Positions 1 to 7,583 of a DNA stretch of 16,094 nt are shown here, in pieces. The stretch lies in assembly GCA_018334795.1 (NCBI GenBank), contig JAGXLH010000028.1:1-16094 (forward strand), written 5' to 3'. This DNA is from Thermoplasmatota archaeon. Lineage in GTDB: Archaea > Thermoplasmatota > E2 > DHVEG-1. Under the pieces are notes generated by a model. The model was not told the DNA's origin. It searched no databases and saw only the letters and a program-made list of their open reading frames with translations. Both the position numbers and the translations under genes were made by a program. The stretch's first letter is position 1; every line of letters starts with the position of its first letter.

Positions 1-350
1 TTTAACTTATTGCGTGGGAAGTCCCCTTCCGAAAGGGAGAAATGAGAGGCGAGCCCATAAACTATTTATTATTTAGCACCATACGTACAAATAATGCCTG
101 ACTCGGAGCAGATATGCAAACCGAGTCGATGTGACCGGGCTACCTGAGAGGTCATCTCGGTAATCTGCGACATACAGCCAAATGTAAAATGAGAATTTCC
201 TTACACAATGGGGTTAGGAGGACTCGCAGGAACCTTGGTAACGCTTCCGTATGCTAACAAAGATAGGCGAAGCATCGCTCCCATGAGGGACGAGGACTTT
301 CGGTGAAATGCTAAAAGCCCCTTGCTAAAGATAGGGGAGGAGGTCACATA
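1..350 (+). ncRNA. candidate structured RNA of unidentified family
   Basis: No credible reading frame lies here, and base composition is clearly richer in G+C than the flanks (34 of 60 bases in 121-180, 31 of 60 in 241-300). Several helices can be drawn on the + strand: GACTCGG/CCGAGTC around 102-129 with an inner GCA-GATA-TGC, CTGCGA/TCGCAG around 164-229, TCCC-ATGA-GGGA around 289-300, CCCC/GGGG around 318-337, and a long-range ATGTGACC (129-136) with GGTCACAT (342-349) that would close a multibranch domain. A single 8-bp pairing at this distance could be chance; the case rests on the combined helices and the composition. The segment GGGAAGTCCCC at 17-27 recalls the first conserved region of RNase P RNA, but I found no matching 3' partner. 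The RNA may start before the window, and the strand is assumed from the downstream gene direction. Confidence 0.45.
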
Positions 351-402
351 GAAAACAGTGAATACAGACAAGTAAAGAATTGATGATGGTGAAGAGAAAT
401 CA

Positions 403-771
403 ATGATTAACACGATTGAACAGTTTGGAAGAAACGCTGGCTGTGTCTGGAATGTCCTTTCAGAGTATGGTCCTTTACCCATCGATGAAATAGTGAATAA
501 AACACATCTCCGATTGTATGAAGTAGAAATTGCTATCGGTTGGTTAGCACGAGAGGATAACATCTCTTACCATCAAGGTCTTTACTCGATTTCATCTACG
601 AACTTAACCACAAGCATTGGGCCAAATGCAGGAACCCTCTGGCATGTTCTTGATGAATGTGGAACATCTACTATTCAGGATATGTCAAACCAATCACATC
701 TTCCCACTCAGGAGATCTATAAAGCCATCGGTTGGCTAGCTCGAGAAGAGAAACTTAGCATAAATTTATGA
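403..771 (+). CDS. tandem DUF2582 winged-helix protein
   Basis: This 122-residue protein consists of two copies of the same roughly 50-residue winged-helix unit, at about residues 8-57 and 72-121. Each copy opens with a G-x-NAG-x-x-W motif and ends with AIGWLARE, the signature of the DUF2582 winged-helix family (PF10771) found in archaea and some bacteria. The family is assumed to bind DNA because of the fold; no target is known to me. The second copy stops soon after AIGWLAREEK, so the terminal wing is short. The ATG at 403 has a GGTGA at about 389, a slightly long spacing. The gene lies about 50 bases after the putative structured RNA, so a regulatory or co-transcribed relation is possible but unproven. 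No membrane segments or signal peptide are seen. Confidence 0.8.
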   Translation: MINTIEQFGRNAGCVWNVLSEYGPLPIDEIVNKTHLRLYEVEIAIGWLAREDNISYHQGLYSISSTNLTTSIGPNAGTLWHVLDECGTSTIQDMSNQSHLPTQEIYKAIGWLAREEKLSINL

Positions 772-920
772 TAAAAACTAGGTTTCAGACCGCTCATTTT
801 TCATCTTGATATCATTTGACCTTAACCCATTGTTTATCAGGAGGAACAACTATTAAAGAGAGAACAATAATTACCCTGAATCATTCCATCAGTAAACCAC
901 TTAATTGAATGGTGATATCA

Positions 921-3662
921 ATGAATGAATTCCTCAAAGAACAACTGGATTTACAGTATTTCCACGATCATGGATACACTCGGAAAAAATGTTCTAAATG
1001 CGGTGCTTTTTTTTGGACCTTAGACCCAAAAATGAACAGATGTGGAGATCAACCTTGTGTACCATTCCATTTTATAAATAATCCTCTTGGAAAAAAACAA
1101 TTAACACTTTCTGAAGTAAGGGAATCATTTCTTTCCTATTTCCAACAACATAATCATACCCGTTTACATTATCCAAAAACAGGGGAACGATATCCTGTCG
1201 TTGCCCGATGGCGATCTGATATTTATCTTACCATTGCATCCATTGCTGATTTTCAACCACATGTTACTTCAGGGGAGGTTCCACCACCAGCTAATCCACT
1301 GGCCATTTCACAACCATGTATTCGATTAAATGATTTAGATGAAGTCGGTAAAAGCGGTCGGCATCTTACAACCTTTGAAATGATGGGACATCACGCATTT
1401 AATAAAAACGTTGATGAGATCTACTGGAAAGAACAAACCGTATCGTATTGTGATGATTTCTTTGTAAACATCATCGGTATTCCACAGGATGCAATTACTT
1501 ATAAGGAACAACTCTGGCACGGCGGGGGAAATGCTGGGCCTTGTCTGGAAGTCCTTGCGGGTGGGCTAGAGATTGCAACACTTGTTTTTATGAACATGAA
1601 GGAAGTAGACAATGGAGAATACACTATTGGAAACGAAACCTATGAGCAAAACCCACTTAACATCGTTGATACAGGTTATGGACTCGAAAGAATCTCATGG
1701 ATTACTCAAGGAACGAAAACCGTGTATGAAACCGTATTCCCTGAAATTATAAAATGGATTCGAAATCATACCAATGAATCTGCTGATGATCGATTAATCA
1801 TGTCTTTAGCAGATCATACCAAAAGTTTAGCATTCATGCTTGGTGATGGCATTGTTCCATCAAACGTGAAATCAGGATATCTTGCACGACTCTTGATCAG
1901 ACGCTGCCTTCGTTTCATCAAACAACTCAATTTTTCCGAACCATTGGAAAACATCATTGATTTACATATTAACAAATTACAATCTGATTTCCCATCTCTT
2001 GCAAATCAAAGAAAACAAATCCATGATATGATTCAAACTGAAACAAAACGATATCATGAAACCTTACAAAAAGGAAAAAACATGGTCCACCGATTACTTA
2101 AAGAAAACAAAAAAATCGATGATGCAACATTAATCACCCTGTATGATACACATGGGATGCCGCCAGATATCGTTCAGTCAATAGCTGAAAAACAACATGT
2201 TACAGTCACCATTCCAGATAATTTTGAATCAATGGTTGCTGAATTACATTCAAAAGAAGAAAAACAAACACAGCAACAAAAACGACAACGGGACCTGCCA
2301 CAAACAATCCCATTATATTATGATAATCATTATCAAAAGGAATTTGATGCAGAAATCATTTGGACCGAGCAAGAAAATAATAAAACCAAAGCTATCTTTG
2401 ATCAAACCACGTTTTATCCAGATGGTGGTGGACAACCCGGAGATAAAGGTGAAATAACCAATTCTTCTGGAAAAACATTACCAGTTGAAAACGTGACAAA
2501 GGAAGATAATGCAATATTTCATCATATCGATGGTATTGTTTCAGTTGGAGATAAAATTCATGGGGAAATTGATTGGAATCGACGATATCAACTCATGAAA
2601 CATCACACTGGAACACACGTAGTCAATGGAGCGTTACAAAAAGTTCTTGGTGATCACATTTGGCAAGCAGGATCGCAACTAGCTGTTGAAAACGCTCGTT
2701 TTGATTTTGCTCATTTCAAAAGTCTTTCTGAAAAGGAAATCAAAGAAGTTGAAGAACAAGCTAACAAATTTATCACTGAGGAAATACCCGTTGAAAAACA
2801 TGAGTTCGATCGAAATACCGCTGAGAAAAAATATGGATTCAGATTGTACCAAGGTGGAGTTCCTCCCGGAAATAGCATCCGCGTGTTAAACATCCCTGGA
2901 GTAGATGTTGAAGCTTGTGGTGGAACACATTTGAATAATATCGGTGAAATTGAAAAAATTCGAATTCTAAAATCAGAACGTATTCAAGATGGTGTAAACC
3001 GAGTATTCTTTGCCGCAGGGGAAATGGTTGATGCATTTCAAAAAGAGGAACAACACCTGTATGATACTCTTGTTTCCAGCCTAAAACCTATTTACACGAT
3101 TCAACAACAAAATCAAATCTCAAATCAAATCACCGCTCTTTCAAATCAGTTTTCAGTCCCTGTTGATCAACTTCCAAAAACCTTAAAACGATTTTTAAAA
3201 GAAGCAAAAGATCTTCTTCCAGAAAAAAAAGAAGTTGCTAGCTTAACTGAAGCTGGAACTCATTTGTTCAAGGTTTGGAAAAAATCAAAGAAAAAGAAAA
3301 AATCAATTTCAGAAGAAGAAATTACATCTTTAATCAATCAAGCAGAACAAATCCCAGGTACCGATATAAAAGTGCTTACCGCAAAAACAGAGACGGAATC
3401 AAATGCGACTGCTGGAGCACTCATTGCTCAAGGAAATATGGTTGTTCATATTTATGATGGAAAAAAGATAACTTCAGCTGCTTCAGATGATGTAGATATT
3501 GATTTACGAAAGGAAATCGCCCCAACAGTTGGAACGATGATTGGTGGAAGTGGCGGTGGCCGACCAAAAATGACGCAAAGCGGTGGACCAAAAAAAGAAA
3601 ATATTGACAACGCGTTAGAAAAAGCAAAAGCATTAACCATACAATCATTGAAACAAGATTGA
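921..3662 (+). CDS. alaS: alanyl-tRNA synthetase, archaeal type
   Basis: AlaRS attaches alanine to tRNA-Ala in the cytoplasm. With the start chosen here it has 913 residues, normal for archaeal AlaRS. The N-terminus has the archaeal cysteine cluster (C24, C27, C41, C46), followed by the class II catalytic core, including a stretch reading GRHLTTFEMMGHHAFN. The editing domain has its metal-binding motifs HTGTH (about 562-566) and CGGTH (about 666-670). The end is a DHHA1-like oligomerisation domain with GGSGGGRP. I prefer the ATG at 921 over the in-frame ATG at 909, because GGTGAT at 911-916 is a good match to the archaeal 16S tail and sits just before 921. A lysine-rich run near residue 790 is unremarkable for an AT-rich genome. 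The cognate tRNA-Ala lies 6.4 kb downstream. Confidence 0.97.
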   Translation: MNEFLKEQLDLQYFHDHGYTRKKCSKCGAFFWTLDPKMNRCGDQPCVPFHFINNPLGKKQLTLSEVRESFLSYFQQHNHTRLHYPKTGERYPVVARWRSDIYLTIASIADFQPHVTSGEVPPPANPLAISQPCIRLNDLDEVGKSGRHLTTFEMMGHHAFNKNVDEIYWKEQTVSYCDDFFVNIIGIPQDAITYKEQLWHGGGNAGPCLEVLAGGLEIATLVFMNMKEVDNGEYTIGNETYEQNPLNIVDTGYGLERISWITQGTKTVYETVFPEIIKWIRNHTNESADDRLIMSLADHTKSLAFMLGDGIVPSNVKSGYLARLLIRRCLRFIKQLNFSEPLENIIDLHINKLQSDFPSLANQRKQIHDMIQTETKRYHETLQKGKNMVHRLLKENKKIDDATLITLYDTHGMPPDIVQSIAEKQHVTVTIPDNFESMVAELHSKEEKQTQQQKRQRDLPQTIPLYYDNHYQKEFDAEIIWTEQENNKTKAIFDQTTFYPDGGGQPGDKGEITNSSGKTLPVENVTKEDNAIFHHIDGIVSVGDKIHGEIDWNRRYQLMKHHTGTHVVNGALQKVLGDHIWQAGSQLAVENARFDFAHFKSLSEKEIKEVEEQANKFITEEIPVEKHEFDRNTAEKKYGFRLYQGGVPPGNSIRVLNIPGVDVEACGGTHLNNIGEIEKIRILKSERIQDGVNRVFFAAGEMVDAFQKEEQHLYDTLVSSLKPIYTIQQQNQISNQITALSNQFSVPVDQLPKTLKRFLKEAKDLLPEKKEVASLTEAGTHLFKVWKKSKKKKKSISEEEITSLINQAEQIPGTDIKVLTAKTETESNATAGALIAQGNMVVHIYDGKKITSAASDDVDIDLRKEIAPTVGTMIGGSGGGRPKMTQSGGPKKENIDNALEKAKALTIQSLKQD

Positions 3663-3745
3663 AAACTTAAATCAATCAAAACACAAAAAAGAACAAATAT
3701 GTTAACTTAAAAAAGAAGAAAACAGGACAGTAAAAAAAAGAATGA

Positions 3746-3913
3746 TTAAAGTTTAATTGTTAAATGAGCAACAGTGACAATAATCATTACTGCAACACTC
3801 ATAGCCACAACAAACCATGGAGGAATTTTAATTGAAGATTTTTCTTCAGCATCGTAATATCGAATAAGTCCTGCAGATGAATGAAAGCCTTCACCTTTAT
3901 CTTTCTTAGCCAT
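3746..3913 (-). CDS. Sec61-beta subunit of the protein translocase
   Basis: A 55-residue protein beginning MAKKDKGEGFHSSAGLIRYY and continuing DAEEKSSIKIPP, then one hydrophobic segment (about residues 33-52) and a short basic tail. The SSAGLIRYYDAEE motif followed by a single C-terminal transmembrane helix is diagnostic of archaeal Sec61-beta, the small third subunit of the SecYE translocon, inserted with its N-terminus in the cytoplasm. The length is typical. It sits alone on the - strand, convergent with alaS and divergent from gfcR. A GAGGT lies about 13 bases before the ATG, and a box A-like element lies at 3965-3974. The gene is easily missed because of its size. Confidence 0.93.
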   Translation of the reverse strand: MAKKDKGEGFHSSAGLIRYYDAEEKSSIKIPPWFVVAMSVAVMIIVTVAHLTIKL

Positions 3914-3964
3914 ATGTATTCATCGACCTCTTGTAAACACTAATATTTCTTACATAGATAACAT

Positions 3965-3974
3965 CTATTTATGT
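3965..3974 (-). promoter_or_regulatory. box A (TATA) of the Sec61-beta gene
   Basis: Read on the - strand this is ACATAAATAG, resembling the archaeal TATA box. It is about 55 bases before the ATG at 3913, which would place transcription start near 3943 and give a leader of about 30 nt holding the GAGGT. It shares the 139-bp intergenic region with the oppositely oriented gfcR promoter. Confidence 0.45.
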
Positions 3975-4006
3975 TTTTCTCCTCACTTGCTTGTTTTGAG
4001 CAAAAA

Positions 4007-4014
4007 TCTAAATA
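4007..4014 (+). promoter_or_regulatory. box A (TATA) of gfcR
   Basis: TCTAAATA preceded by an A-rich stretch lies 42 bases before the ATG at 4053. The predicted transcription start near 4036 leaves a leader of about 17 nt that just contains the GGTGAG ribosome binding site at 4041-4046. Confidence 0.5.
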
Positions 4015-4052
4015 GCGTTTTTCCATACATACTTCAAAAGGGTGAGATAATT

Positions 4053-4634
4053 ATGAAGGAAATTGACACGCTGATAAAAAAGGCCTTAAAACTCAAGGAA
4101 AGCGGGCTTACTGATCATGAAATTGCTGATGACCTTAACGTTTCAAAGGAAACAGCTGTATGGCTTCTCAACAAAGGAAAGGATAAAAAACCGGAAGGAG
4201 ACGTCAAAATAGGATGGACAAGCATTGGCGTCTATCCATCAAGAATGGGATTTATTTCTGATGCACTTTGCGATGTGCTCTTAGAAGAAATGGAAAAAAA
4301 CGATATGCAAATAGAAACGGTTGTCGGTATTGCATTAAATGGAATTCCCTATGCTACGTTTGTTGCTGAAAAACTTGGTTTGGAACTAGCGGTTTTCCGA
4401 CCCCATTATGATAAACCTGGATTGTTCTCCTCGAATTTTGCAACAGTGAAAGATAAAAATGTTGTGATTGTGGATGATATGGTTGGTACTGGTGAAACAT
4501 TCCGCAAAGCAATCGGTTCCACAAAAGAGGAAAAAGGAAAACCTCAGTTGTGCCTTGCGATTTTAAACAAGCGAGCACAAGATGACATTAGTAAGGTTCC
4601 ATTACGAGCACTGATTCGAGCCCGAGTCATCTAA
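4053..4634 (+). CDS. gfcR: HTH-phosphoribosyltransferase regulator, GfcR type
   Basis: A 193-residue protein with an N-terminal helix-turn-helix (about 8-40: ESGLTDHEIADDLNVSKETA) and a C-terminal phosphoribosyltransferase domain. The PRPP-binding motif is VIVDDMVGTGET at about 138-149. The end, ALIRARVI, is typical of the archaeal orotate-phosphoribosyltransferase-like family. Family members were long annotated as PyrE-like; in haloarchaea the homologue GfcR is a transcriptional activator of sugar-catabolic and glycolytic genes. Here that role is inferred from domain order. An upstream in-frame ATG at 3987 exists, but the ATG at 4053 has GGTGAG at 4041-4046 and a TATA box at a suitable distance, and the extra 22 residues look non-homologous. 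gap and pgk, plausible targets, lie 3 kb downstream. Confidence 0.88.
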   Translation: MKEIDTLIKKALKLKESGLTDHEIADDLNVSKETAVWLLNKGKDKKPEGDVKIGWTSIGVYPSRMGFISDALCDVLLEEMEKNDMQIETVVGIALNGIPYATFVAEKLGLELAVFRPHYDKPGLFSSNFATVKDKNVVIVDDMVGTGETFRKAIGSTKEEKGKPQLCLAILNKRAQDDISKVPLRALIRARVI

Positions 4635-4635
4635 A

Positions 4636-4668
4636 CAGTGCTTTGCTTTTTTCTTTCTTTTTTTATCT
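4636..4668 (+). terminator. oligo-T termination tract after gfcR
   Basis: Just after the gfcR stop, the + strand runs through several T clusters without a strong hairpin. Archaeal RNA polymerase can terminate at such tracts. Similar T-rich stretches follow lysS and gap in this window. Confidence 0.4.
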
Positions 4669-4684
4669 TATTCACGGGTAAAAC

Positions 4685-4692
4685 ATTTAAAA
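4685..4692 (+). promoter_or_regulatory. box A (TATA) of lysS
   Basis: ATTTAAAA is centred about 26 bases before the ATG at 4715. At that spacing transcription would begin at or next to the start codon, so the lysS mRNA is predicted to be leaderless. Confidence 0.5.
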
Positions 4693-4714
4693 CAATGTAG
4701 TATGGTGCGTAAAT

Positions 4715-6265
4715 ATGCATTGGGCTGACGTTTTAGCGAAAAAACTTGCTCCGAAAGCAGATCATCATGTGCTTGCCACAGGAATTACTCCATCAGGACC
4801 AATTCATATTGGTAACATGAGAGAGGTGTTGACTACTGATGCTGTGTATCGATCATTGATCAAACAAGGAGCAGATGCAGAATTCATTTACATCGCGGAT
4901 GATTATGATCATTTGCGAAAAGTGTATCCTTATCTTCCAAAAACCTATGAACAATACGTAGGACAACCAATCTCTGAAATTCCTTGTCCTTGTGAGAAAC
5001 ATGATAGTTATGCCGATCATTATTTGTTTGCATTTCTTGATTCATTGGAAGAAATAGGTGTTGAACCAAGAGTGTATCGAGCTAGTGAAATGTATAAAAC
5101 CGGTGTATACCGGCTAGCAATTGAAACGGCATTGGAACACACTGAAGACATCAAAGAAATCATTGAACGGGTTTCAAAACGATCACTTCCGAAACACTGG
5201 CTTCCCTTCAATGTAAAATGTGAGCAGTGTAATCGATTAACCACCACTAAACCTGAACTCTATGAATATCCTTTTATAGAATATTCCTGTGAATGCGGGC
5301 ATTCTGGTAAATGTGATATTCGAAAAGATGGTGTGGGAAAACTTCCATGGCGAGTGGATTGGCCGGCTCGATGGAAAAATTTAAAAGTTACCTTTGAACC
5401 ATTTGGAAAAGATCTAGGGACAACTGGTGGTGCACGAGAAACCGGTGAGGAAATCGTTGAAAAAATCTATGATTATTCTGCACCAGAATTTACCATGTAT
5501 GAATTTATTTTATTGAAGGGAAAAGGCGCAATGCATAGTTCAAAGGGAACTGCATTAAGTGCTAATGATATGTTACAGATGACTCCTCCTGAAGTATTAC
5601 GTTTTTTAATGATGAAAAATCAACCTGCGAAACATATCACTTTTGATCCAGGGTTTGGCTTGTTGAATCTCGTTGATGAATATGATCAAGCTGAACGAAT
5701 GTATTTTGGTGAGGAAGAACGAATTAAAGGCTGGAAGGATTTAGATGCTATTTATGAACTATCTCAACCAGGAACTATTCCAACTTCATTGCCATATCAA
5801 ATCCCATTCAGGCATCTAGTTACCGTTGTGCAAATCGGCGAATCATGGGAGGATATTAAAAACATCTTGTATCGCACGGGTCAACTTCCAGATACGATTA
5901 GTACAAAGGATGAAAAACATTTACAAAAGCGAAAAGATCATGCGGAATATTGGTTGAATCATTTTGCTCCTAAAGCAGTTCGATTCACGGTTCAAAAAAA
6001 GCTACCGAAAATTGATTTTTCAGATGAAGAAAAAAAAGTATTACAAGAAATTGCTTCTAGTGCAGATACGATTTCATGGACTGCTGAAAACATTCATAAT
6101 CTGATTTATTCCATCGCTGAAAATCAAAGTCTTTCACCAAAAAAAGCATTCACCGCGGTGTATAAAGCAATTCTAGGTGAAAAACGAGGGCCAAGAGCAG
6201 GGTTTTTCTTATCAAATCTAGATCAATCCTTTGTCATCAAACGATTCTCTGAAGCAAGCAGTTAA
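4715..6265 (+). CDS. lysS: class I lysyl-tRNA synthetase
   Basis: This 516-residue enzyme charges tRNA-Lys and belongs to the class I LysRS (LysK-type) found in most euryarchaea and some bacteria. The class I signature HIGN is at residues 31-34 after ITPSGP, and the KMSKS-equivalent region is at 273-278 (MHSSKG). A zinc-binding insertion is suggested by C169, C172, C192, C194 and C200. The helical anticodon-binding region follows from about residue 300, ending in the typical KRGPRAGFFLSNL near the C-terminus. Length is normal. The ATG at 4715 is preceded by GGTG at 4703-4706, but promoter spacing suggests a leaderless message. The 3' end of the gene carries the TATA box of the next gene over its stop codon. 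Confidence 0.96.
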   Translation: MHWADVLAKKLAPKADHHVLATGITPSGPIHIGNMREVLTTDAVYRSLIKQGADAEFIYIADDYDHLRKVYPYLPKTYEQYVGQPISEIPCPCEKHDSYADHYLFAFLDSLEEIGVEPRVYRASEMYKTGVYRLAIETALEHTEDIKEIIERVSKRSLPKHWLPFNVKCEQCNRLTTTKPELYEYPFIEYSCECGHSGKCDIRKDGVGKLPWRVDWPARWKNLKVTFEPFGKDLGTTGGARETGEEIVEKIYDYSAPEFTMYEFILLKGKGAMHSSKGTALSANDMLQMTPPEVLRFLMMKNQPAKHITFDPGFGLLNLVDEYDQAERMYFGEEERIKGWKDLDAIYELSQPGTIPTSLPYQIPFRHLVTVVQIGESWEDIKNILYRTGQLPDTISTKDEKHLQKRKDHAEYWLNHFAPKAVRFTVQKKLPKIDFSDEEKKVLQEIASSADTISWTAENIHNLIYSIAENQSLSPKKAFTAVYKAILGEKRGPRAGFFLSNLDQSFVIKRFSEASS

Positions 6266-6268
6266 ATA
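6261..6268 (+). promoter_or_regulatory. TATA box over the lysS stop, promoter of the next gene
   Basis: GTTAAATA contains the lysS stop codon (6263-6265) and lies about 34 bases before the ATG at 6299. Transcription start would be near 6290. No ribosome binding site is visible in the T-rich leader, which fits a very short leader. Confidence 0.45.
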
Positions 6269-6298
6269 CACATTCTTTTCTTTCATTTTTTTATTGAT

Positions 6299-7552
6299 AT
6301 GAAGTTTTATGTTGAAGTCTATGGATGCACCGCCAATAAAAGTGATGAAAATCTTATTAAAGGCGTAATTTCTAATCATTCACAGCATCAGTTGGTCACT
6401 TCCATTAATCAAGCTGATGTAATTATCATCCTTACTTGCACGGTTATTGATACCACGGAACAACGCATGCTTCATCGAATCAAAGAACTAATGAATACTG
6501 AAAGAAAAGTGGTGATTGCTGGGTGTATGGCTTCAGTTCAACAAGATCTTTTAAAAGATCATTTTCCACAAGCTTTGCTTTTACCACCAAGAAAAATACA
6601 TCAATTCTTTGACCTGCTTGATGGAAAAAAACTTGTTGAAAATCTTTATCAAAAAGCATTTACACCAAAAAAATGCACAACTCTTATGGCCCCAATTGCT
6701 ATTGCTGAAGGATGTCTTTTTTCCTGTGCATATTGCATTACTCATCTAGCACGAGGAAAACTTTATAGTTATCCAGAAAAAGCAGTTATTTCTTCAGTAA
6801 AAGATGCAATCAATCAAGGCTGTAAAGAAATCCAGATTACTGCTCAAGACACTGCTTCATATGGACTAGATCAACAATCTTCATTACCCCGTCTTCTCAA
6901 AAAAATCGTAAACATCTCTGATTCTATGATGATTCGAGTGGGTATGATGAATCCACGAACAGTAACATTGATTCTCCCAGATCTTCTTCCTTTTTTTGAT
7001 CATCCTCAGATATATTCATTTTTACATCTTCCCATTCAATCAGGAAATAATACTATCTTAGAAAAAATGAATCGAGGATACCAAGTTGAAGATGCAGAAG
7101 AAATCATTACCAAATTTCGAACGAAAAATCCAGATCTAACCCTTTCCACTGATGCAATCGTTGGATTCCCCAAAGAAACAAATGAACAATTCAATCAAAC
7201 AAAACAGTTATTAGAACGAATAAAACCAGACGTAGTAAACATCACCAGGTTTTCAGCTCGACCATTCACTAAAGCAAAAATAATGAACGGGCGAATTCCA
7301 ACAGAAATCGTTAAAGAACGATCTAGAGAACTCACCGATCTTTGTAAAAAATTAACAAGAGAACGAAACAATCGATACCTCGGAAAAACAATGAATGTTC
7401 TTACCTTAAAAAAAGGAACGGAAAACACCACTATTGCCCGATCAATGAATTATAAACCAGTCATCATACAAAACCAAGTTCCTCTCGGAGAACTACAATC
7501 AGTTGAAATCAGTAAGGCAACTGAAACACATCTCGTCGGAATGCTTAAATAG
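6299..7552 (+). CDS. archaeal MiaB-like tRNA methylthiotransferase
   Basis: A 417-residue radical-SAM enzyme of the methylthiotransferase family. The N-terminal UPF0004 domain has its three cluster-binding cysteines at C10 (YGCTANKSD), C47 (LTCTV) and C76 (AGCM). The radical-SAM motif is C139-x3-C143-x2-C146 (EGCLFSCAYC). A C-terminal TRAM-like segment lies at about 355-417. Archaeal members are closest to the MtaB/CDKAL1 branch, which converts t6A to ms2t6A at position 37 of tRNAs decoding ANN codons, rather than to bacterial MiaB; this substrate is inferred from the branch. All six cysteines are present, so the enzyme should be active. The start has no ribosome binding site. Confidence 0.9.
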   Translation: MKFYVEVYGCTANKSDENLIKGVISNHSQHQLVTSINQADVIIILTCTVIDTTEQRMLHRIKELMNTERKVVIAGCMASVQQDLLKDHFPQALLLPPRKIHQFFDLLDGKKLVENLYQKAFTPKKCTTLMAPIAIAEGCLFSCAYCITHLARGKLYSYPEKAVISSVKDAINQGCKEIQITAQDTASYGLDQQSSLPRLLKKIVNISDSMMIRVGMMNPRTVTLILPDLLPFFDHPQIYSFLHLPIQSGNNTILEKMNRGYQVEDAEEIITKFRTKNPDLTLSTDAIVGFPKETNEQFNQTKQLLERIKPDVVNITRFSARPFTKAKIMNGRIPTEIVKERSRELTDLCKKLTRERNNRYLGKTMNVLTLKKGTENTTIARSMNYKPVIIQNQVPLGELQSVEISKATETHLVGMLK

Positions 7553-7553
7553 A
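7544..7553 (+). promoter_or_regulatory. TATA box over the methylthiotransferase stop, promoter of gap
   Basis: CTTAAATAGA includes the stop codon of the preceding gene (7550-7552) and lies about 36 bases before the ATG at 7584, predicting a start near 7574 and a leader of about 10 nt. Confidence 0.45.
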
Positions 7554-7583
7554 AATAATGATATTAGTTTGTGAGTGGACGGG

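Noticed and set aside
17..27. GGGAAGTCCCC as the first conserved region of RNase P RNA
   Set aside because: The required 3' partner (an ACAGAA...GGCTTA-like motif) is not found in the following 380 bases, nor for the similar CGAAAGTCC on the other strand. The family cannot be claimed, only suggested for testing.
143..176. TPP riboswitch, because of CTGAGAGGTC
   Set aside because: The second conserved block (ACCTGATC...GGATAA...CCAGCG) is absent and no thiamine gene follows.
201..563. 120-residue open frame on the - strand
   Set aside because: It overlaps the structured stretch and the DUF2582 gene, has no family signature, and its composition looks like non-coding translation.
840..908. GGAGGA followed by an open frame ending just before alaS, as a possible leader peptide
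   Set aside because: There is no ATG, GTG or TTG at a usable distance; it would need a rare ATT start.
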